A stretch of DNA of 64,000 nt, from NCBI GenBank assembly GCA_037783415.1, contig JAZGTN010000015.1, positions 3,855,001-3,919,000 on the forward strand. Direction: 5' to 3'. Under the pieces are notes generated by a model. The model was not told where the DNA came from. It searched no databases and saw nothing but the letters and a program-made list of their open reading frames with translations. Below, piece after piece: positions 34,806 through 48,500 of the stretch. This DNA comes from Leptasterias polaris (lineage: Eukaryota > Echinodermata > Asteroidea > Forcipulatida > Asteriidae). The stretch's first letter is position 1; each line of letters opens with the position of its first letter. Both the position numbers and the translations under genes were made by a program.

Positions 34806-35427
34806 TGGTCAATTTTTCTTTGTTCAACCCAAAGATTTACCCAGTCATTTTCCCTTGTGGTTTATTATTTGATAATAATAAATTTATATGCATTTTTCAT
34901 TTAATGACCTTTTGATCATTGCGAGCATGAAATTGCAATTAATGACCTTATAGTTCTGAGCCGACGATATGTGCCTTTTCCAATCTGACCAATGTGTCTA
35001 CTTCTCACAAACTTGATCCGATCCAACAAGTGAGTAAATTGTTTCAGCAAAAAAAAAAAAACTCTGTCTGAGCAATAGAACTGCCCCGCCTCTGTCTTAA
35101 AAAACAACAGCAAATGAAGTACATGGAAATTGGCCGTTCTTGAAGATCAATAATTCACTCGTCTCAACCTCTTCCCCGCTGCCTTTTTAACTTTAATTTT
35201 GTGGTGAAGTGGAAAATTCTCCTGCAAGACGTAGAATTTCCATCATCCAGAGCGTCCAAAGATGAGAAACCTTCTTTATGTAAACATGACACGGGCAGGC
35301 AGCGGTATTAACCGATCTCAAGTAGGAGAATGGCTACTGCTTCTTAATATTTAACTTCTTGATTCCTAGACTCTTTCAGGAACTTTATCGCCTTAATCCA
35401 CAAACTAGATTCTCACAATCTCAAGGG

Positions 35428-35800
35428 AGGATATACCTTTGGTATACTACAAAATTAATGACCATAATAACTTGGTAAGAAGCCATGTAGCTGTTGATAA
35501 TGTATAACGTTTTGAGAAACAATTCCCTTCAAAGGAATGTGGTTTTAGAGAGAGGGATTCAGAAAAATTTCAAATCTGAGAAACATTTCTCAGATTTTTT
35601 ATTCTAATTAGGGAATATTCTTACCTGCGGTGGTATAACCTCCAGTCTCCTGATCTTCGACAATATCTCAAAAACACTACCACCTTTTGAAATGAAATTT
35701 TCACAGGTTAGATTAATTGTATATATCTACATTTATATAGGATTAAAACAATCGAGCGGCTAAAGAACCCAAAGTATTCTTTGCCTTTAAAGACGAAGTA
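35428..35800 (+). repeat. B-type MITE copy
   Basis: Begins GGATATACCTTTGGTATAC and includes GAGAAACAATTCCCTTC, an ATCTGAGAAACATTTCTCAG hairpin, and CAATATCTCAAAAACACTAC. It ends in TTGCCTTTAAAG. Same family as 43630-44012. Confidence 0.75.
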
Positions 35801-37387
35801 CAGGATCGATTATAATAGTTTTAAAAAGTGATTAGTTTCAAATGCATACCAGTGCCAATCCTCTAAAGACATATTTCTGACTGAAATACGATCAAAGTCG
35901 GAATAGCTTTTAAAGACCCACAAACACCATTTTGTATTTTTGATTGCTGTAACTGAAATAAGCATCTGTCACACATAGGGTATGAATATGCACAAAGTCC
36001 CTGTCAAAACAGAAGCCTTTTTAGCGTTGTTTTCACCAAAATATGACAACCTAATTTAATGATGATGTTTGTTCATTATTATCCACAAAGCGAAATTGTA
36101 AAATCGACAGCTTAATGAAAATGTAAAAAGATCACAGATTTACATTTGTATTAAATACAATTGTAATTTTTATAGATGTAACATAAGGCACCCCCCCCCC
36201 CCAAAAAGAGAGAGAGAGAGAAAAGATTTTTGTATAAAGCTAAACAAAATCAGAAATGAAAATGGAGAGACATACAATGAATGACAAACATAGCAGAGAC
36301 CACAACAGACTGCGAAAGCAACAATAATACAACATTGTAACTTAAGAAGGAAGACACAAAATACTTTTGACAGGTCAGTGTTTTTTTTTAACATGGACAT
36401 CAAATTACTCTTTAAAAAGCCCAGTAATGTAATACACCTTAGAAATATAGAGTGTATTTAATTATTTTAGGGCTGTACCAAATAATGGAATACACAAACA
36501 TTGGTTTGGTGAAATAAAATATTTGAATATTTTTTAAGTTTTGACATTTCGGAGTTTGGATTTCGAGGAGTATAATGTTCATGATATTTCACAACCAATC
36601 CAAACCCATGATATTACCAGTGTACAAAATCGCAGCACATGAAGTTTCATCTGTCTGTGCCTACCCTAGAATAAACTAACTAGCTCTAGCTCACCTTGTA
36701 GATCCTATAAACACGGTTATGCAGAGCTGTATGCAAAGCTTCCAGGGGACTTTGAGAGTAAATGTCAGAAGGCTGAAAAGGAAAGGGTCAGGCCGGAGCA
36801 AAATACCAATTTATGTGAACATTGTATTGTATGAGGAAATACAATTACTGCAGAGTTGGGACCTGCAATTGGAGTTAACTATTCTCAAGCCTAACAAAAG
36901 GACATTTCATGAAGTATTGTAAATCTGATTGGAAGGAATGCCATTCTTGGTTTGGGACACTTTGGAATGTTTTAGATTTTTATTTGGAGTTTTTTTTTTT
37001 CAGAAACGTGACCCTATGTAAAGAATCCTGAATTTGACGAAATGAATCATTGCTCCTCAAGAGTACATAGACCAATCAGTGAATGTCATGTTTTTGTGTG
37101 TTTTGATCAACATTGTTGAATTATATGAGCTGAGGTTTTTTATGCCATGTTCTTCTGCTTCATGGTCTGATTCTCATTAATTAGATTCAAGTGTAGATGA
37201 GGGTTCTAAAGATGGGATTTTAAAAAAAAACGAAAAGAAAAAATTTGTCCATACACCCCCCCAAAAAAAAATAACTTATTGAAACTTAAACAAACTTATT
37301 GCTAAGCACAACCTTCATGTGTTTCGGAAAGTGTCTTAACAAGAATTATTCAGCTGACTTCTTAGAGAAGGTCTTTAAATCCAAGAT
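35801..37387. other. Non-coding stretch, no supported gene
   Basis: A C run at 36190-36202 and an AG dinucleotide run near 36208-36222. A 67-codon frame at 36719-36922 has no domain. Confidence 0.45.
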
Positions 37388-37520
37388 TTGTGGCGTGTCT
37401 TAGCCGAGCGGTCAAGTGCACAAGCTCAGGTGTTCTGATCAGAGCGGGTTCGAGTCCCGGTTGTGGCACCTGTGTCCTTAAGCAAGACACTTAACCATTA
37501 TTACCTCGTCCTTCGGACTC
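37388..37520 (+). mobile_element. tRNA-derived SINE, plus strand
   Basis: GTGGCGTGTCTTAGCCGAGC then a B box GGTTCGAGTCCCGG, then CCTTAAGCAAGACACTTAAC. It matches the SINE at 33180-33357. The tRNA part resembles a leucine- or serine-type tRNA head (AGCCGAGCGGTC), by eye only. Confidence 0.75.
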
Positions 37521-38399
37521 AAAGTCACCCTTTGAACATCATTTTATTGTGAGGTATTACTATTCAATTGAAAAGCACGAGACTGCCGGACTAGTCCAGA
37601 CTTGTCTGGTCTTGAGTTTACTGGCCAATGGCTAAAAACACTGGCCTCAGGCATGCAGTCCAGTGACAAATTCATAGTCATACCTTTAATGTTAAAAGTA
37701 AATTGTTGGATTTAAAGAAACCATCCTGCAATATCATTGTACTTCGTTATCTTGAGTAGTGACTAGATCCTTTTAGCTACGGTTACATGCCCAACGTTAA
37801 ATACAGAATGCAAAAATACAACCGTAATCCCGTTTAATTTTACGTTCTCACTACCCGGGCTATTGGATAAACCTGAACTAAATTGCTACCAATTGGTCTG
37901 AAGGTTCTGCCGACACGTGGGAATTACGCCAAGATGAAAGCTGTTTCTCTGGCACCACTGCTATATGTAAATAGCTGGTCAGCACGGATAATCTCGTTAC
38001 TAGCTTGGTGGATAATTGGCCTATAAGGCCATGTGGTTCGCCAAAATTTAATAATCCATCAATCTAAGGTGATAGTTGACTCAGTACCTGTACCCGGTTT
38101 GCACTTCACTGAACAGTGCATACACGTCAAAACATAAGGAATGGCTTCATCGGAAAAGGAAACACAAATTTTATCTGCAAATTCCCTCCAAACAATTTGT
38201 TTTGTCATCATTTTCCTCCAGCAAGTTTATAATGTTTGTTTAATGAGTTAAAACACAGAGGTATGAATATTGAACATATTGGGCCATTTGTAATATTTGA
38301 GTATAAAGTTGAAATGTATTTAAAATTAAATGAGTAAAAATTAAATCTCAAAGTGTCATCCAAGGGCTAGTATGAACTTTAAAATCAGTGAAATTTCAT

Positions 38400-38958
38400 A
38401 AGGCCCAATTTCGTGGAATTGCTTCAGCAGAATGTATCGTGCAATTGTTTTCAGCTTCAAGCAAAAATGAGCAAGATACTGGTTCCAGGCGGTACATAAT
38501 GTAGTGTTATTTTGGCTGGTAACTTAATTCTGGTTAGCACAATTTGTTTGTGCTTAGCTGCTTAATGGTACATTCACATTATGCCTTTTTTGTTCCTGTC
38601 CAAATTGTAATTATTTTGTTATGATGGATGGTTCCTGAGCCCAATTTCATAGAGCTTCTTGGGCAGAAAATATATATTACTTAGCAAAATTGAGCAGGCT
38701 ACCAGTCACAGATGGTACTTTTGACATGGTTTTTTGACTGGAAAGGTTAATGCTGTGCTGAGCTGCTATTTGTGCCTAAGCAGATGTTTGAAATTGGGCC
38801 TACTTGGCTGGATTTCACAAAGCGCTAGGATTCATCTGAAGATGAGTTTTCAATATCACCATAGTGATTTGTATCGTGACTTCACACTTTGCTTAGCAAT
38901 TAAGATTGATTTGCACTTCTGATCAATCTTGGCTCTTTGTGAAATCAAACCCTGGTTG
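38400..38958. repeat. Cluster of D-type and F-type MITE copies
   Basis: D-type copies start near 38400 (GGCCCAATTTCGTGGAATTG) and 38640 (GCCCAATTTCATAGAGCTTC). They are followed by an F-type copy at about 38813-38958 bounded by GATTTCACAAAGCGCTAGG and CTCTTTGTGAAATCAAACCC, which are inverted repeats. Confidence 0.65.
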
Positions 38959-39699
38959 TGTAAGTTCAATCCACATTCCATGCTAGCTTTCGTGAATATT
39001 TTGACCTCAATAACTACAATTCCCTTGTCAAATTTTTCTTCTCGATTCGTGTCTCGTTCAAAATCAAGTAAATTCTCGTTCGACCTCCAATAAAAATTTG
39101 AGATTAATATTGATCTCACGTCCTCCTGACCTATGATGTCAATCTGGAAGGAAGCGCTTAAGCGTGTGAAATGTCTCACGATTGGGATCAACAACATCCG
39201 CCCTGCCTGCCACCCTGAGAAGCCACTGTAAACATTGGCTGCTCACCAGAGAGCTTGCCAATTTCACAGCTGTTTAATTTAGTATCAAAATATTGCACGA
39301 CACATTCGTAAAAAAAAATTACTTGAGAGGGTCCATGGAGTTGAGATTCAGATGTTTTTTGTTGTTGACTTTAAAAAAAAGGTTTGTTATTTTTGTAAAA
39401 ATAGAAATCCAATATCCTGTCTTGGACATGGAAGCCCAAAGAATTGCTCACATATTCCTTGGGCTTAATTATCATGGTGCTCACTTCCTGGCTATTTGGC
39501 TTATAAATTGGGCATTTTCTTCACAAAAAAATTACTTGCAATCAGGAAATTCACTGATTGCAGCGATCCTTCTCAGAAAATTTTCAAAGTTGAGGAAATA
39601 AAGTTGAGGAAATAGCAATTGTGAAAAAAAAACCAAAATAATAAAAATATTGCTTTTGCTCAAATAGCGAACTGCTGTAACGGTTACATGTTTTCTCAA

Positions 39700-40006
39700 A
39701 AAACTAATCATCAGGCAAAAACAATTTTGAGGGAAGTTTTCCCACAATGACCATCTTTATACCATGTAAGTTATGTGCAAATTTGTACTAGACCCCTTGC
39801 ATATGATATCACACGCTAAAAAAGCGCCCTCACTGAGGCCAAAAAGCGCCCTCACTGAGGTCAAAGGAGGCAGATGATTGGACGATAGGTGTTCTTTGTG
39901 CGTAAAATAGTGTGCGTGACCTCAGGGTCCATTTAGTGTTCCGCGTTATGCAAGGGGTCTATTGCTTATATTTTCAATCTTACCGATGTTCTGCACACCC
40001 TTTAAA
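39700..40006 (+). repeat. C-type MITE fragment interrupted by a small element
   Basis: The two halves GAAGTTTTCCCACAATGACC...GTTATGTGCAAATTTGTA and ATTTTCAATCTTACCGATG...CACACCCTTTAAA match a continuous C-type copy (for example 2400-2517). The gap between them is the 173-bp element at 39789-39961. Confidence 0.75.
39789..39961. mobile_element. 173-bp MITE with perfect 15-bp inverted ends
   Basis: Left end TAGACCCCTTGCATA, right end its exact complement TATGCAAGGGGTCTA. The interior holds a direct duplication of AAAAAGCGCCCTCACTGAGG. It sits inside a C-type MITE, so the insertion site can be read by comparison. Confidence 0.85.
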
Positions 40007-40985
40007 CTTTAACTGAGGTAGATTATGGCTGCATAAGTTCGTCTTGTTTATGTACATGTAGAATGTATTGCCTATGAAGTATGAAAGCGACAGAGAATGT
40101 GCATAAAAAGCCTCAAGACATGAAAAATACATGTTCATTTCAAGAACTGCTTTTGAATTAATTTGTTTTTGAGATAAGCTACATTAATTGTGTGGTTTTT
40201 GTCTAGAGGCTGTTTGTACATGTTTTGAGAATGCTACTTTAAAACGGTGTATATTAAATGACATTTTTCAACCCTACATGTAGGTCCAATTCTGCAAACG
40301 GAATGCCCCGTAACGCTCCCGCCAAATGTTTTTCTCCCGCATAATCAAGCTGAGATGAATTTCTCATGATGAAAAATGTCTCACTGCAGCACGAAAGAGA
40401 CGGGATATTGTTCCCCCGTTTCCTTGGCAATTACTGAATTCCATTGTAGGCCTTATCACCGAGGATGAGTCACGCTAATAAAGCGCTCATTTTTCATCAT
40501 GCTTCACTTATTGTTGTCTCCATACACACATTCTCTAGACTCCACTCCGGCTCCCCTACGAACTAAGACAATACTATTAAACCGGTTTGATGTAATTATA
40601 CTCCTAAAACTGCCAAGAGCTAGTCCGTTAACGAGCAGGAATGTCGAACTGTCATGCGGTCCTCTTTCCTGTAAATTCACAGGAGAGCTCATTTTCGGTG
40701 CAATTTGTGGTCCGAAATTTCCGAAATTTGCTTCTGCATTTCTGTTGTGATGGTGTATGTGCCAGTGTGCGTGTGTATGTAGTGCTTGGAGGTGTGAATT
40801 ACAGTACAAGGCCCTGGCGTTGTATAGCCCATTTCCTTGATAATTATTCACGCCTCGGGGCAGATTAAGAGCCTCGGAGTTCTATCGTTGGCTCGGTCGT
40901 TGGTAGTGCGTTTTTGTCGTTGGTGTGTGTGGATGTAATTGGGAGACGGAGGAATTGTGTACAATTGGAGAACGGCTTCTATTTA
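40007..40985. other. Non-coding stretch, no supported gene
   Basis: Overlapping frames on both strands at 40499-40868 without domains. A first exon of the shootin gene could lie in such a region, but I could not identify one. Confidence 0.4.
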
Positions 40986-41017
40986 AACTTGTTCTTTTTA
41001 TTTATAAATATAAATCC

Positions 41018-41265
41018 TTGGAACAAAACTACTCCAAGATATCTGTCTAATTTACTGTCGCATTACACTCCTCCACGTTTTCTTCGGTTCACACTTGACA
41101 TCACTCACTTGAATGTTCCCCGTGCAAACAAACTTCTCAGTCCGTGTAGCTGGACCAATGATTTGGAACAACCTTCCTGCTGTCATTAGGGAATCTGTTT
41201 TTTAGTTTATCTCTATTTCGTAAAGCTCTTAAGACTCACATCTATCAATGTTAATGTCCTTTATG
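41018..41265 (+). pseudogene. 3' end of a LINE reverse-transcriptase ORF
   Basis: Reads TPRYLSNLLSHYTPPRFLR then LNVPRANKLLSPCSW; after a frame break, AGPMIWNNLPAVIRESVF-like codons and an RKALKTHIYQ-like tail follow. This YLS.L...YTP.R.LR...L.VPR...W N.LP...R order is typical of the C terminus of CR1/L2-like LINE polyproteins. Frameshifted and truncated. Confidence 0.65.
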
Positions 41266-41489
41266 TGTGCTATACTGCTATGATCTTGACTCCGTAGTGT
41301 CATATACATTTTTAGTGATATATATATTATGTTGTTATGTTACACAAATTCTACATTCTTGCTCTCTTCCCATGTGGGTGTCACAAGTCAGTAGTGGTCT
41401 TTGACATCCATAGAAGGAATTTAAAAAGTTTGATTCAGGGGTTTAGGGGTTTTAGAATGACTTCTCAAAAAATTGAACATGTACATACT

Positions 41490-41775
41490 TCATTTAATTT
41501 CATTTATTTCACTTCACTAATTCTGGTTGTGAGGCCAAGGACTCTCAGAAAGCAAACTTAATCACTACACTAGCCAAGAACCCCATGGAGAGAAGACGAT
41601 GAAGGAAGTTTCAGTTGTAGATGTGGGAGGAAAACCCCAGAGAATTATTCCAGGGAAACCCACGAAATCAGGCAGGGGCTGAAAACCCAATGCACATAGG
41701 GCTCCGGTGTGATTTGAACTGGGTCCTGGAAGTGGAAGGCGAGGAAATATACCACAACACCAACTTGACCACCCA
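41490..41775 (+). repeat. K-type interspersed repeat
   Basis: Shares ATTCTGGTTGTGAGGCCAAG, CTAGCCAAGAACCCCATGG and AAGTTTCAGTTGTAGATGTG with 49790-50150. That copy has about 90 extra bases in the middle. Family not recognised. Confidence 0.7.
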
Positions 41776-42037
41776 TACTTAAAAAATAATGTGGTAAATT
41801 ACATGTAGGCCTACTATGTGTATGAATTAACTGTTACCAATCCATCCAGCATGGTCAAAGGCTTCTGTTTTGAAAACAAAATTATCTTGGAGGTTAGGAT
41901 CCCTTAGCAAAGTTGCTAAACATGTTCTTGAAATAATGGACGTGCTCAAAATTAATTTAGGGAAATTTTCTGAAAAGTCTTCTTTTGTGTATTGTCACGA
42001 AAAAAGAAATGATTTGGGGTTGAACAATGAGAAACTG

Positions 42038-42112
42038 ACTACAGCAGGATTTGAACCAACAACCTCCGGATTAACATGCCGGCGCTCTACCAACTGAGCT
42101 ATCTAGCCCTAT
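42038..42112 (-). mobile_element. tRNA-like SINE head, minus strand
   Basis: On the minus strand: GGGCTAGATAGCTCAGTTGG then TAGAGCGCCGGCATGTTAAT and GTTGGTTCAAATCCTG. Intact A and B boxes and a GTT anticodon position (Asn-like). The acceptor ends (GGGCTAG / CTGTAGTC) do not pair well and a SINE tail follows, so I do not call a tRNA gene. Confidence 0.6.
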
Positions 42113-42559
42113 GTTGGCGATCTCCTGCAATTTTGTCAATATCTTTGTTTATTGGAAACAAGAAATAACTAGTGTCCAAACTGCTTACCAACCAAAGTGA
42201 CTTTTGGGTATAGCAGGGCCTAAATGCAAAAGTGGCAGTGATGTCAAGGTTTGACCCTTGTCTTTCTTAAAGGCCATTGTGTTGTTGTTGTCATCCATGT
42301 TGTTGGATGTTCTCCGTATAATTTATTTTAGTAACTATGATTTAGGGAGATTGTTAATGTGCAAATATCCATTGTGTTTATTAGTGTTGAAGTTTTCTCT
42401 CTGTCTCTTATCCATTAATCAGATTGTAGGAATTTATTTACGAGGTGTCAGACTATTTTCCCCGTTCAGCCTCGATTTGGCTACATTGATTTGAATGCTA
42501 GAAAACAAGATGGCTGACTCTTGATTTGTCTTTTTGTTGTTGTTGTTGTAAACACGTAG

Positions 42560-45500
42560 ATGGTGAAAGAGAACAAGGACATCAAGAGAAAGAGTGCTGC
42601 GTTCCTGTCACGTGCCGGGGAGGACCTTGTGCGTCAGTTTGAGCTGTCCCTGGAGGACGATGAGGAGGAGGAGAGGGAGAATGGAGTGGATCCACAACAG
42701 ATGAAGGAACTCAACGCCAGGATGGAAGGTAAACAACTCAAGACTCCCTTCCTGTAAACTCCCCCCTCCTCCTCCTCAGAGGAATAAGACAACATCACTC
42801 CCGACCAAATTTCATTAAGCTGTTAAAGCACACAAAATTGCTTTGCACTCAAAAATCCTGCTTAGCAGAAACCAGTTACCAGTCAAAATACCACATATTG
42901 TGCATTGTTTGGAACTGGTTCCCTGTTTTAAAAAAAGCACTAAAATTTCTTGCTTAGCAGAAACCGGTTACCAGCCACAATACCACATATTGTACATTGT
43001 TTGGGACTGGTTCCCAGGCAAAATTTTTCAATTTTTGCTTAGCAGAAAAATTGGCTTAACAGCATTTTCTGCTGAACAAACAGAAAGATTCCTATTAAAG
43101 ATGAAATAATTGAATTTTAATTGCTGTGCAAAGTGTGATGTCACAAAACAAACCACTATGGTTATACAGACATCTCGCCTTAAAGGCACTGAACACGTTT
43201 TGTAATTGTCAAAGACCAGTATTCTCACTTGGTGTATCCCAACATATGCATAAAATAACAAGCCTGTGAAAATTTGGGCTCAATTGGTTATTGAAGTTGC
43301 AAGAAAATGATGAAAGAAAAAACACCCTTGTTGTACAAATTAGTGTGCTTTCAGATAGGAATAAAAGGCTTCTGGCCAGAAGTCTTTTATTATTTTAGTG
43401 AGATATTACCTCTTTCTCAAAAACTACGTTACTTCAGAGGGAGCCGTTTCTCACAATGTTTTATACTATCAACAGCTCCGTTGCTCGTTACCAAGTAAGT
43501 TTTTATGCTAATATATATTTTGAGTAATTACCAAACGTGTACATCAGTGCCTTTAAGAGCTTAGTGAGGTCGGGCGTTCGTCTTAAGTATTGATGCAGTT
43601 ATGGATGCTTAACCAAAGGTTGACAATTCCTTTAAAGGGATGGTATACCTTTAGTAATTACTCCAAAAGTTAATGACCATAAAAATTTACTTGGTGAGAA
43701 GCACGGCAGCTGTTGGTAATGTATAACATTTTGAGAAACGATTCCCTTCTAAGGAATGTAGTTTAAGAGAGAGAGGGATTCAGAAATTTTTTAATCTGAG
43801 GAACGTTTCTTCCTGAAACGTTTCTCAGATTGTGTATTGCAATTACGGATTATTCTTCTGCCTGGACAAAACCGCACCGGCAATATCTCAAAAACGCTAC
43901 CACCTTTTGAAATGAAATTTTCACAGGTTTGTTTTATTGTATATACCTACATTTATGTAGGATTTAAACAACCGAACGGTTCCTGAAACCAAAAGTATAC
44001 TTTGCCCTACAAGGGAATTTACATGTTTGGAAGAGTAACTTCATTTCCATCCACTTAGTTTCCAAAGAACACACCGTCCAAACAACCTGTGAAAATCTTA
44101 TCAATTTTGGTGTTCACTGTTTATTAGAAACGAAAGCACAGATGTTTGATCGGTGATTTTTTTTTTACTGGTATCAACTTTTGTAGTCAGTGGGCTTTCC
44201 GATTGAAACTACTATAGAAGTTAAAACGTTGCAGTACCCGCTGCTAACATATAGGAATCAAACTGCCTCTAGCTGCCGGGCTAGCTCGGTGGTCTAGTGG
44301 TAAGACATCTAGCAATGCAAAGGTCTTGGGTTCAAATCCCACTTGAATGATTTTTTTTCCTGTGACTTTTTTTCACAGAACTTTGGGAAGTACTGAGTAT
44401 ACAGTGCTTAATGCACAACAGTGCAAGGGTAAAAACAAATTATACACTATTTATTTATTTATTTATTACTATTTTTTTTTTGGGGGGGGATGTTTATCAA
44501 TTCTGTACTGACAAAGATGCATTTGTAGACATTTTCCTGTGGTTTATTTAAGACACCTTCAGGTCTGTTGAGAATAATTCATGTTAGCTCGATCCATTCT
44601 CGGTCTTATCATGCATTCACAGCATCATCTGACCATGATCAGATATATATCCATGGACCACCTTGTCACAGCTCGAGGTGATGTGACCCGTCTCATCGTT
44701 TCTATGGAAACCGTCATGTTCTCTCTTCTCCTCATGTGGCCTTTTTCTCTCCCTCCTGCCTCTGTGGAGTGTTTCCTCAGCCACCTCGAAAATTCTTTGC
44801 GAGAACTCCCCTCTTTCACCCTGCTGTTTCCATGGTAACCATCATTTTCACAGGTGGTTGGACATGACTTTATAATCGTTTACTACACGTGCATCACTTA
44901 TGCCCAACACATAAAGGGATTGTACATGTACATGTACATCATTGGTTTTTAGCATTAGACGCATTCCCATCTAGTTTTCAATTTAAGACAGTTGCGAGTT
45001 AGATTGGACTAATGTATGGTACAAACAAAAAACTGTAAATTTTAATTTTTTTACGTAGTTCTGAGCCATGCGCACATTTCTTGGAACAGTAGAATTTACC
45101 TGGGAAGTCTGCTGCCACCTAGGGTTCCCAAAAGTCTCCCATTGGTGCAAAGCTACAATCCTGGATACGCACCCTGTAGATAAAGAACCTTTAGGGTTAA
45201 TCCTACATGTAACCTGTTAATCAGTTTTCAGGGAAGTGCAACAGTGATGGACCAAACGACAGTTCCTAAAATGTCATTTTACCCTTAATCCAATGTTTGT
45301 GAAGCACTGTATGCTCAGTACTTTCCCAATTCCTGTGAAAAAAAGGTCCATTAGTCGGGTGGGATTCGAACCCGCAACCTTTGTCATGCTACAGCACTAG
45401 ACCACCGAGATTGCCTGGTAGCTAGAGGCGGTTTGAATCTTTTATTCTAGCAGCGGGTTCCTCAACAATTTAACAGATATGTTAAATTTGCATCAGGGAG

Positions 45501-48500
45501 AAAGAGTATTATTTGGTTTTACTCATACGCCCTTTTGTGTGGAGCACTGTATACTTAGTACTTTCCAGATTCCTGTGATTTTGAATCCCACCCGAGTAAT
45601 TTGCCTTTGGATTTTTTCCCACATGAATTGGTAAAGTACCAAGTATACAGCACGTAAAACTCATTAGTGTATAGATAGGTTGCAGTATGAGGTAAGTCGG
45701 CCATCTTTACGGGCAATTTGGAACACACAGTCATGCGTTACGCGTGAGAACGGCGTGCAGCACGCGCACTTTTCACCAAACTCATTGCATGATTGGTTAG
45801 TGAATGACGCGGCTGCGTTAATAATTTGAGCGCTTGACGCGCCTGCAAGCCAAAATGCGATTTGCCCGTAAAGATGGCGTCTACTGGGAACTATCTATGG
45901 GTAAAACTAAATAATATTCTTTATTCCAGATGCAAATTTAACATATATTAAATCATTAAAACAGTCTCGATGTTACACTGTGTGGTACTTATAAACACTT
46001 GGTTTTCCTCAGGTTTTATTTCTTTTCTTTCTTTTACTTGCAAAAAATAGTTCTTGGCCTAACGTTCGACCCCAGCAGAGTCTTTCTCGAAGCTACATGT
46101 AGGGTCAAAACGTCAGGCCATTGACCCTTTTTATTGGCGTTTATACCATAGGTCCTTTTTGTTGGTAAGCAGTTTGGAATGCCAATTCTATTTTTTTTTT
46201 CTCTATTACTTGATAAACTTATCATCTAGCGTTGTTTTGTTTTCCTCCTTACAGATCTGAAGGAGCAGTTAATCGCCACAAAGCGAGACTTGGAGCAAGT
46301 GGCTTTAGAGCGAGACGAGGCGAGGGATGAAGTTATCGGGATCTCACAGCAGGGCAAACACTTTGCTGATCAGGTAGAGTAAAGTAAAGTAAAGTAAATG
46401 TTAGGGGATCTGTGTTCTAGCAGCGGAGATCTAACTTATAGAGGGATGTGATTTTTCTGTTTTTCCCGGAAATCCTGTTTTTGTGACCCCCAAAAAAATA
46501 AAAAATAAAGAAATTAAATTAAGATCAAGTTCATAAAACCATGAAGATGAAACCAAATATATGCCCAGATTGAAGAGTTAGGCTTTTAAAACCAAAGATA
46601 AATGTATATAATTAAGTTTCTCGCTCGCAAGCTTTCACGCCCACATGTGTTGAATTGTATTCTTTTGTCACCTGTCTTTTAGTTAATCCTTGAGAAGCAC
46701 AACCATGAGGCAACGAAAACAGCCTACGACTCCGAGAAAATGGCCCACGAATCCCTCAAGATGGCGCATGAGGAAAAGTCGCAGACAATCGCTCAGTTCA
46801 GAAGAGGTGAGTTGAGAGAGTTTCCTACCCCCAGTTTTACCCATAAGACAAATGAGATAAACCTTCTCTTAATGCTTGTTCAAATTAAAACAGGTCACAT
46901 GTTACACTGTGTAGAAAGTTTTTTGTCATTTAGATTCTGGTCTTGTAAAACAAAGTCTGGTTCGGTGAACATTTTGAGCTACAAGCCCTGTGATCTTGTA
47001 GAATTTTACTCAAAGGTTGAGCCCTCAAATTCGTGACTCAAATTTGAGTTGCATCATTTGTGACTGCCTTGACATCAGACCTTCAAAAGGTGTGCAAGGA
47101 CTCATGGACCTCGACGAGGACACCATCAAGTGGCTTGAAATCACTAAATTACCAATCTGATTACATTCAATGTTCACCTTGGTCCAGAGATCAAAGGAAA
47201 GAAAGAAGATGAAGAAGAGCCCTGGAACTAGACATGTTATGTCCTCCAGCTAGGTTTTAAATCTTTTCTTTGTCATTTTGATATTACTCTGGAGAGCCTG
47301 AGTTCTAGAGCTCAAAATGCTGATCTAAAATTTTTGAAATTCTAAGCAATGATGTGGAGGTATGCTATTCTTCTGCTGGGAGCGCAAATTTTAATCCTTT
47401 TTTTCCTACCAGCAAATGACCTTGCAAATGACCTTGCAAATGACCTTGCAAATGACCTTGCAAATGACCTTGTGTCTCTTTATGTCATCTCAAACTTCTC
47501 TTTGGCATTGGTAATTTTTCCTCCTGACAGTTTCAACGGTGGTGTTTCAAGAGCTGTTTGAGGTCAAAGGTAAATACGAAGAGGAAGCCATGTTGAGAGA
47601 GAAAGCTGAAAACTTCGCTGCACTGGTGAGTAAAGGAGACTAACTATTAGCAGGGGGATGCGCTAGTAAACAGTGATTATTATTATTATTTTATCGTATT
47701 AAATGAAACAAAGTGCATTACACACACAACCAAGATAACCTTGTTTGAGATTACAAAATTGAGATATTGAGAAAATCCAGAAATGTCGTCTTGCCGTATG
47801 ACATGACTGTATACTGATAATAATTATTGAAATAATATCTTCTGTATCTGTTAGATGTACAAGGAGAAGCAGACAGCCGATGCCCACAAGAGGCAGAGCA
47901 TGTTGATGCTGAACGAAACCATCGGACCGGATGAGAAGATGGAAGAAGTTATGAACGAGGTGGAGCAGCTGACAAAGAAGCTTGCTGATGAGAAACAGAA
48001 ACATGAGAAAGAGGTAAGATCGAAGACTTAAGACAGCTGATCTTATTGTAGGGACAAATATTAAGGGTTGAGAAGATCGAAGAATAATATGATTAAGGGT
48101 TGAGAAGATCGAAGAATAATATGAACAAGGTAGAGCGGCTGACAAAGAAGCTTGCTGGTGAGAAACAGAAACCTGAGAAAGAGGTGAGTTGCAAAAATAA
48201 GTATCAGACTCTTTTAGAGGGACGAACATTAGGGTTTTGGAAGATTAAAGAAGTTATGAACATGGTAGAGCAGCTGACAAAGAAGCTTGCTGGTGAGAAA
48301 CAGAGACATGAGAAAGAGGTGAGACCATAGACTTAGATAGGTGATCTTATTGTAGGGGCAAACATTAAGGGTTGGGAAGATCGAAGAAGTTATGAACAAG
48401 GTGGAGCGACTGACAAAGAAGCTCGCTGATGAGAAACAGAGACATGAGAAAGAGGTGAGACCATAGACTTAATAGGTGATCTTACTGTAGGGACAAACAT

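Noticed and set aside
42038..42112. Possible tRNA-Asn gene
   Set aside because: The A and B boxes are good, but the acceptor stem does not pair properly and the same unit with a SINE-like tail occurs at 34727.
44581..44838. 85-codon plus frame and overlapping minus frame
   Set aside because: It lies in a shootin intron, both strands are open, and there is no domain or splice context.
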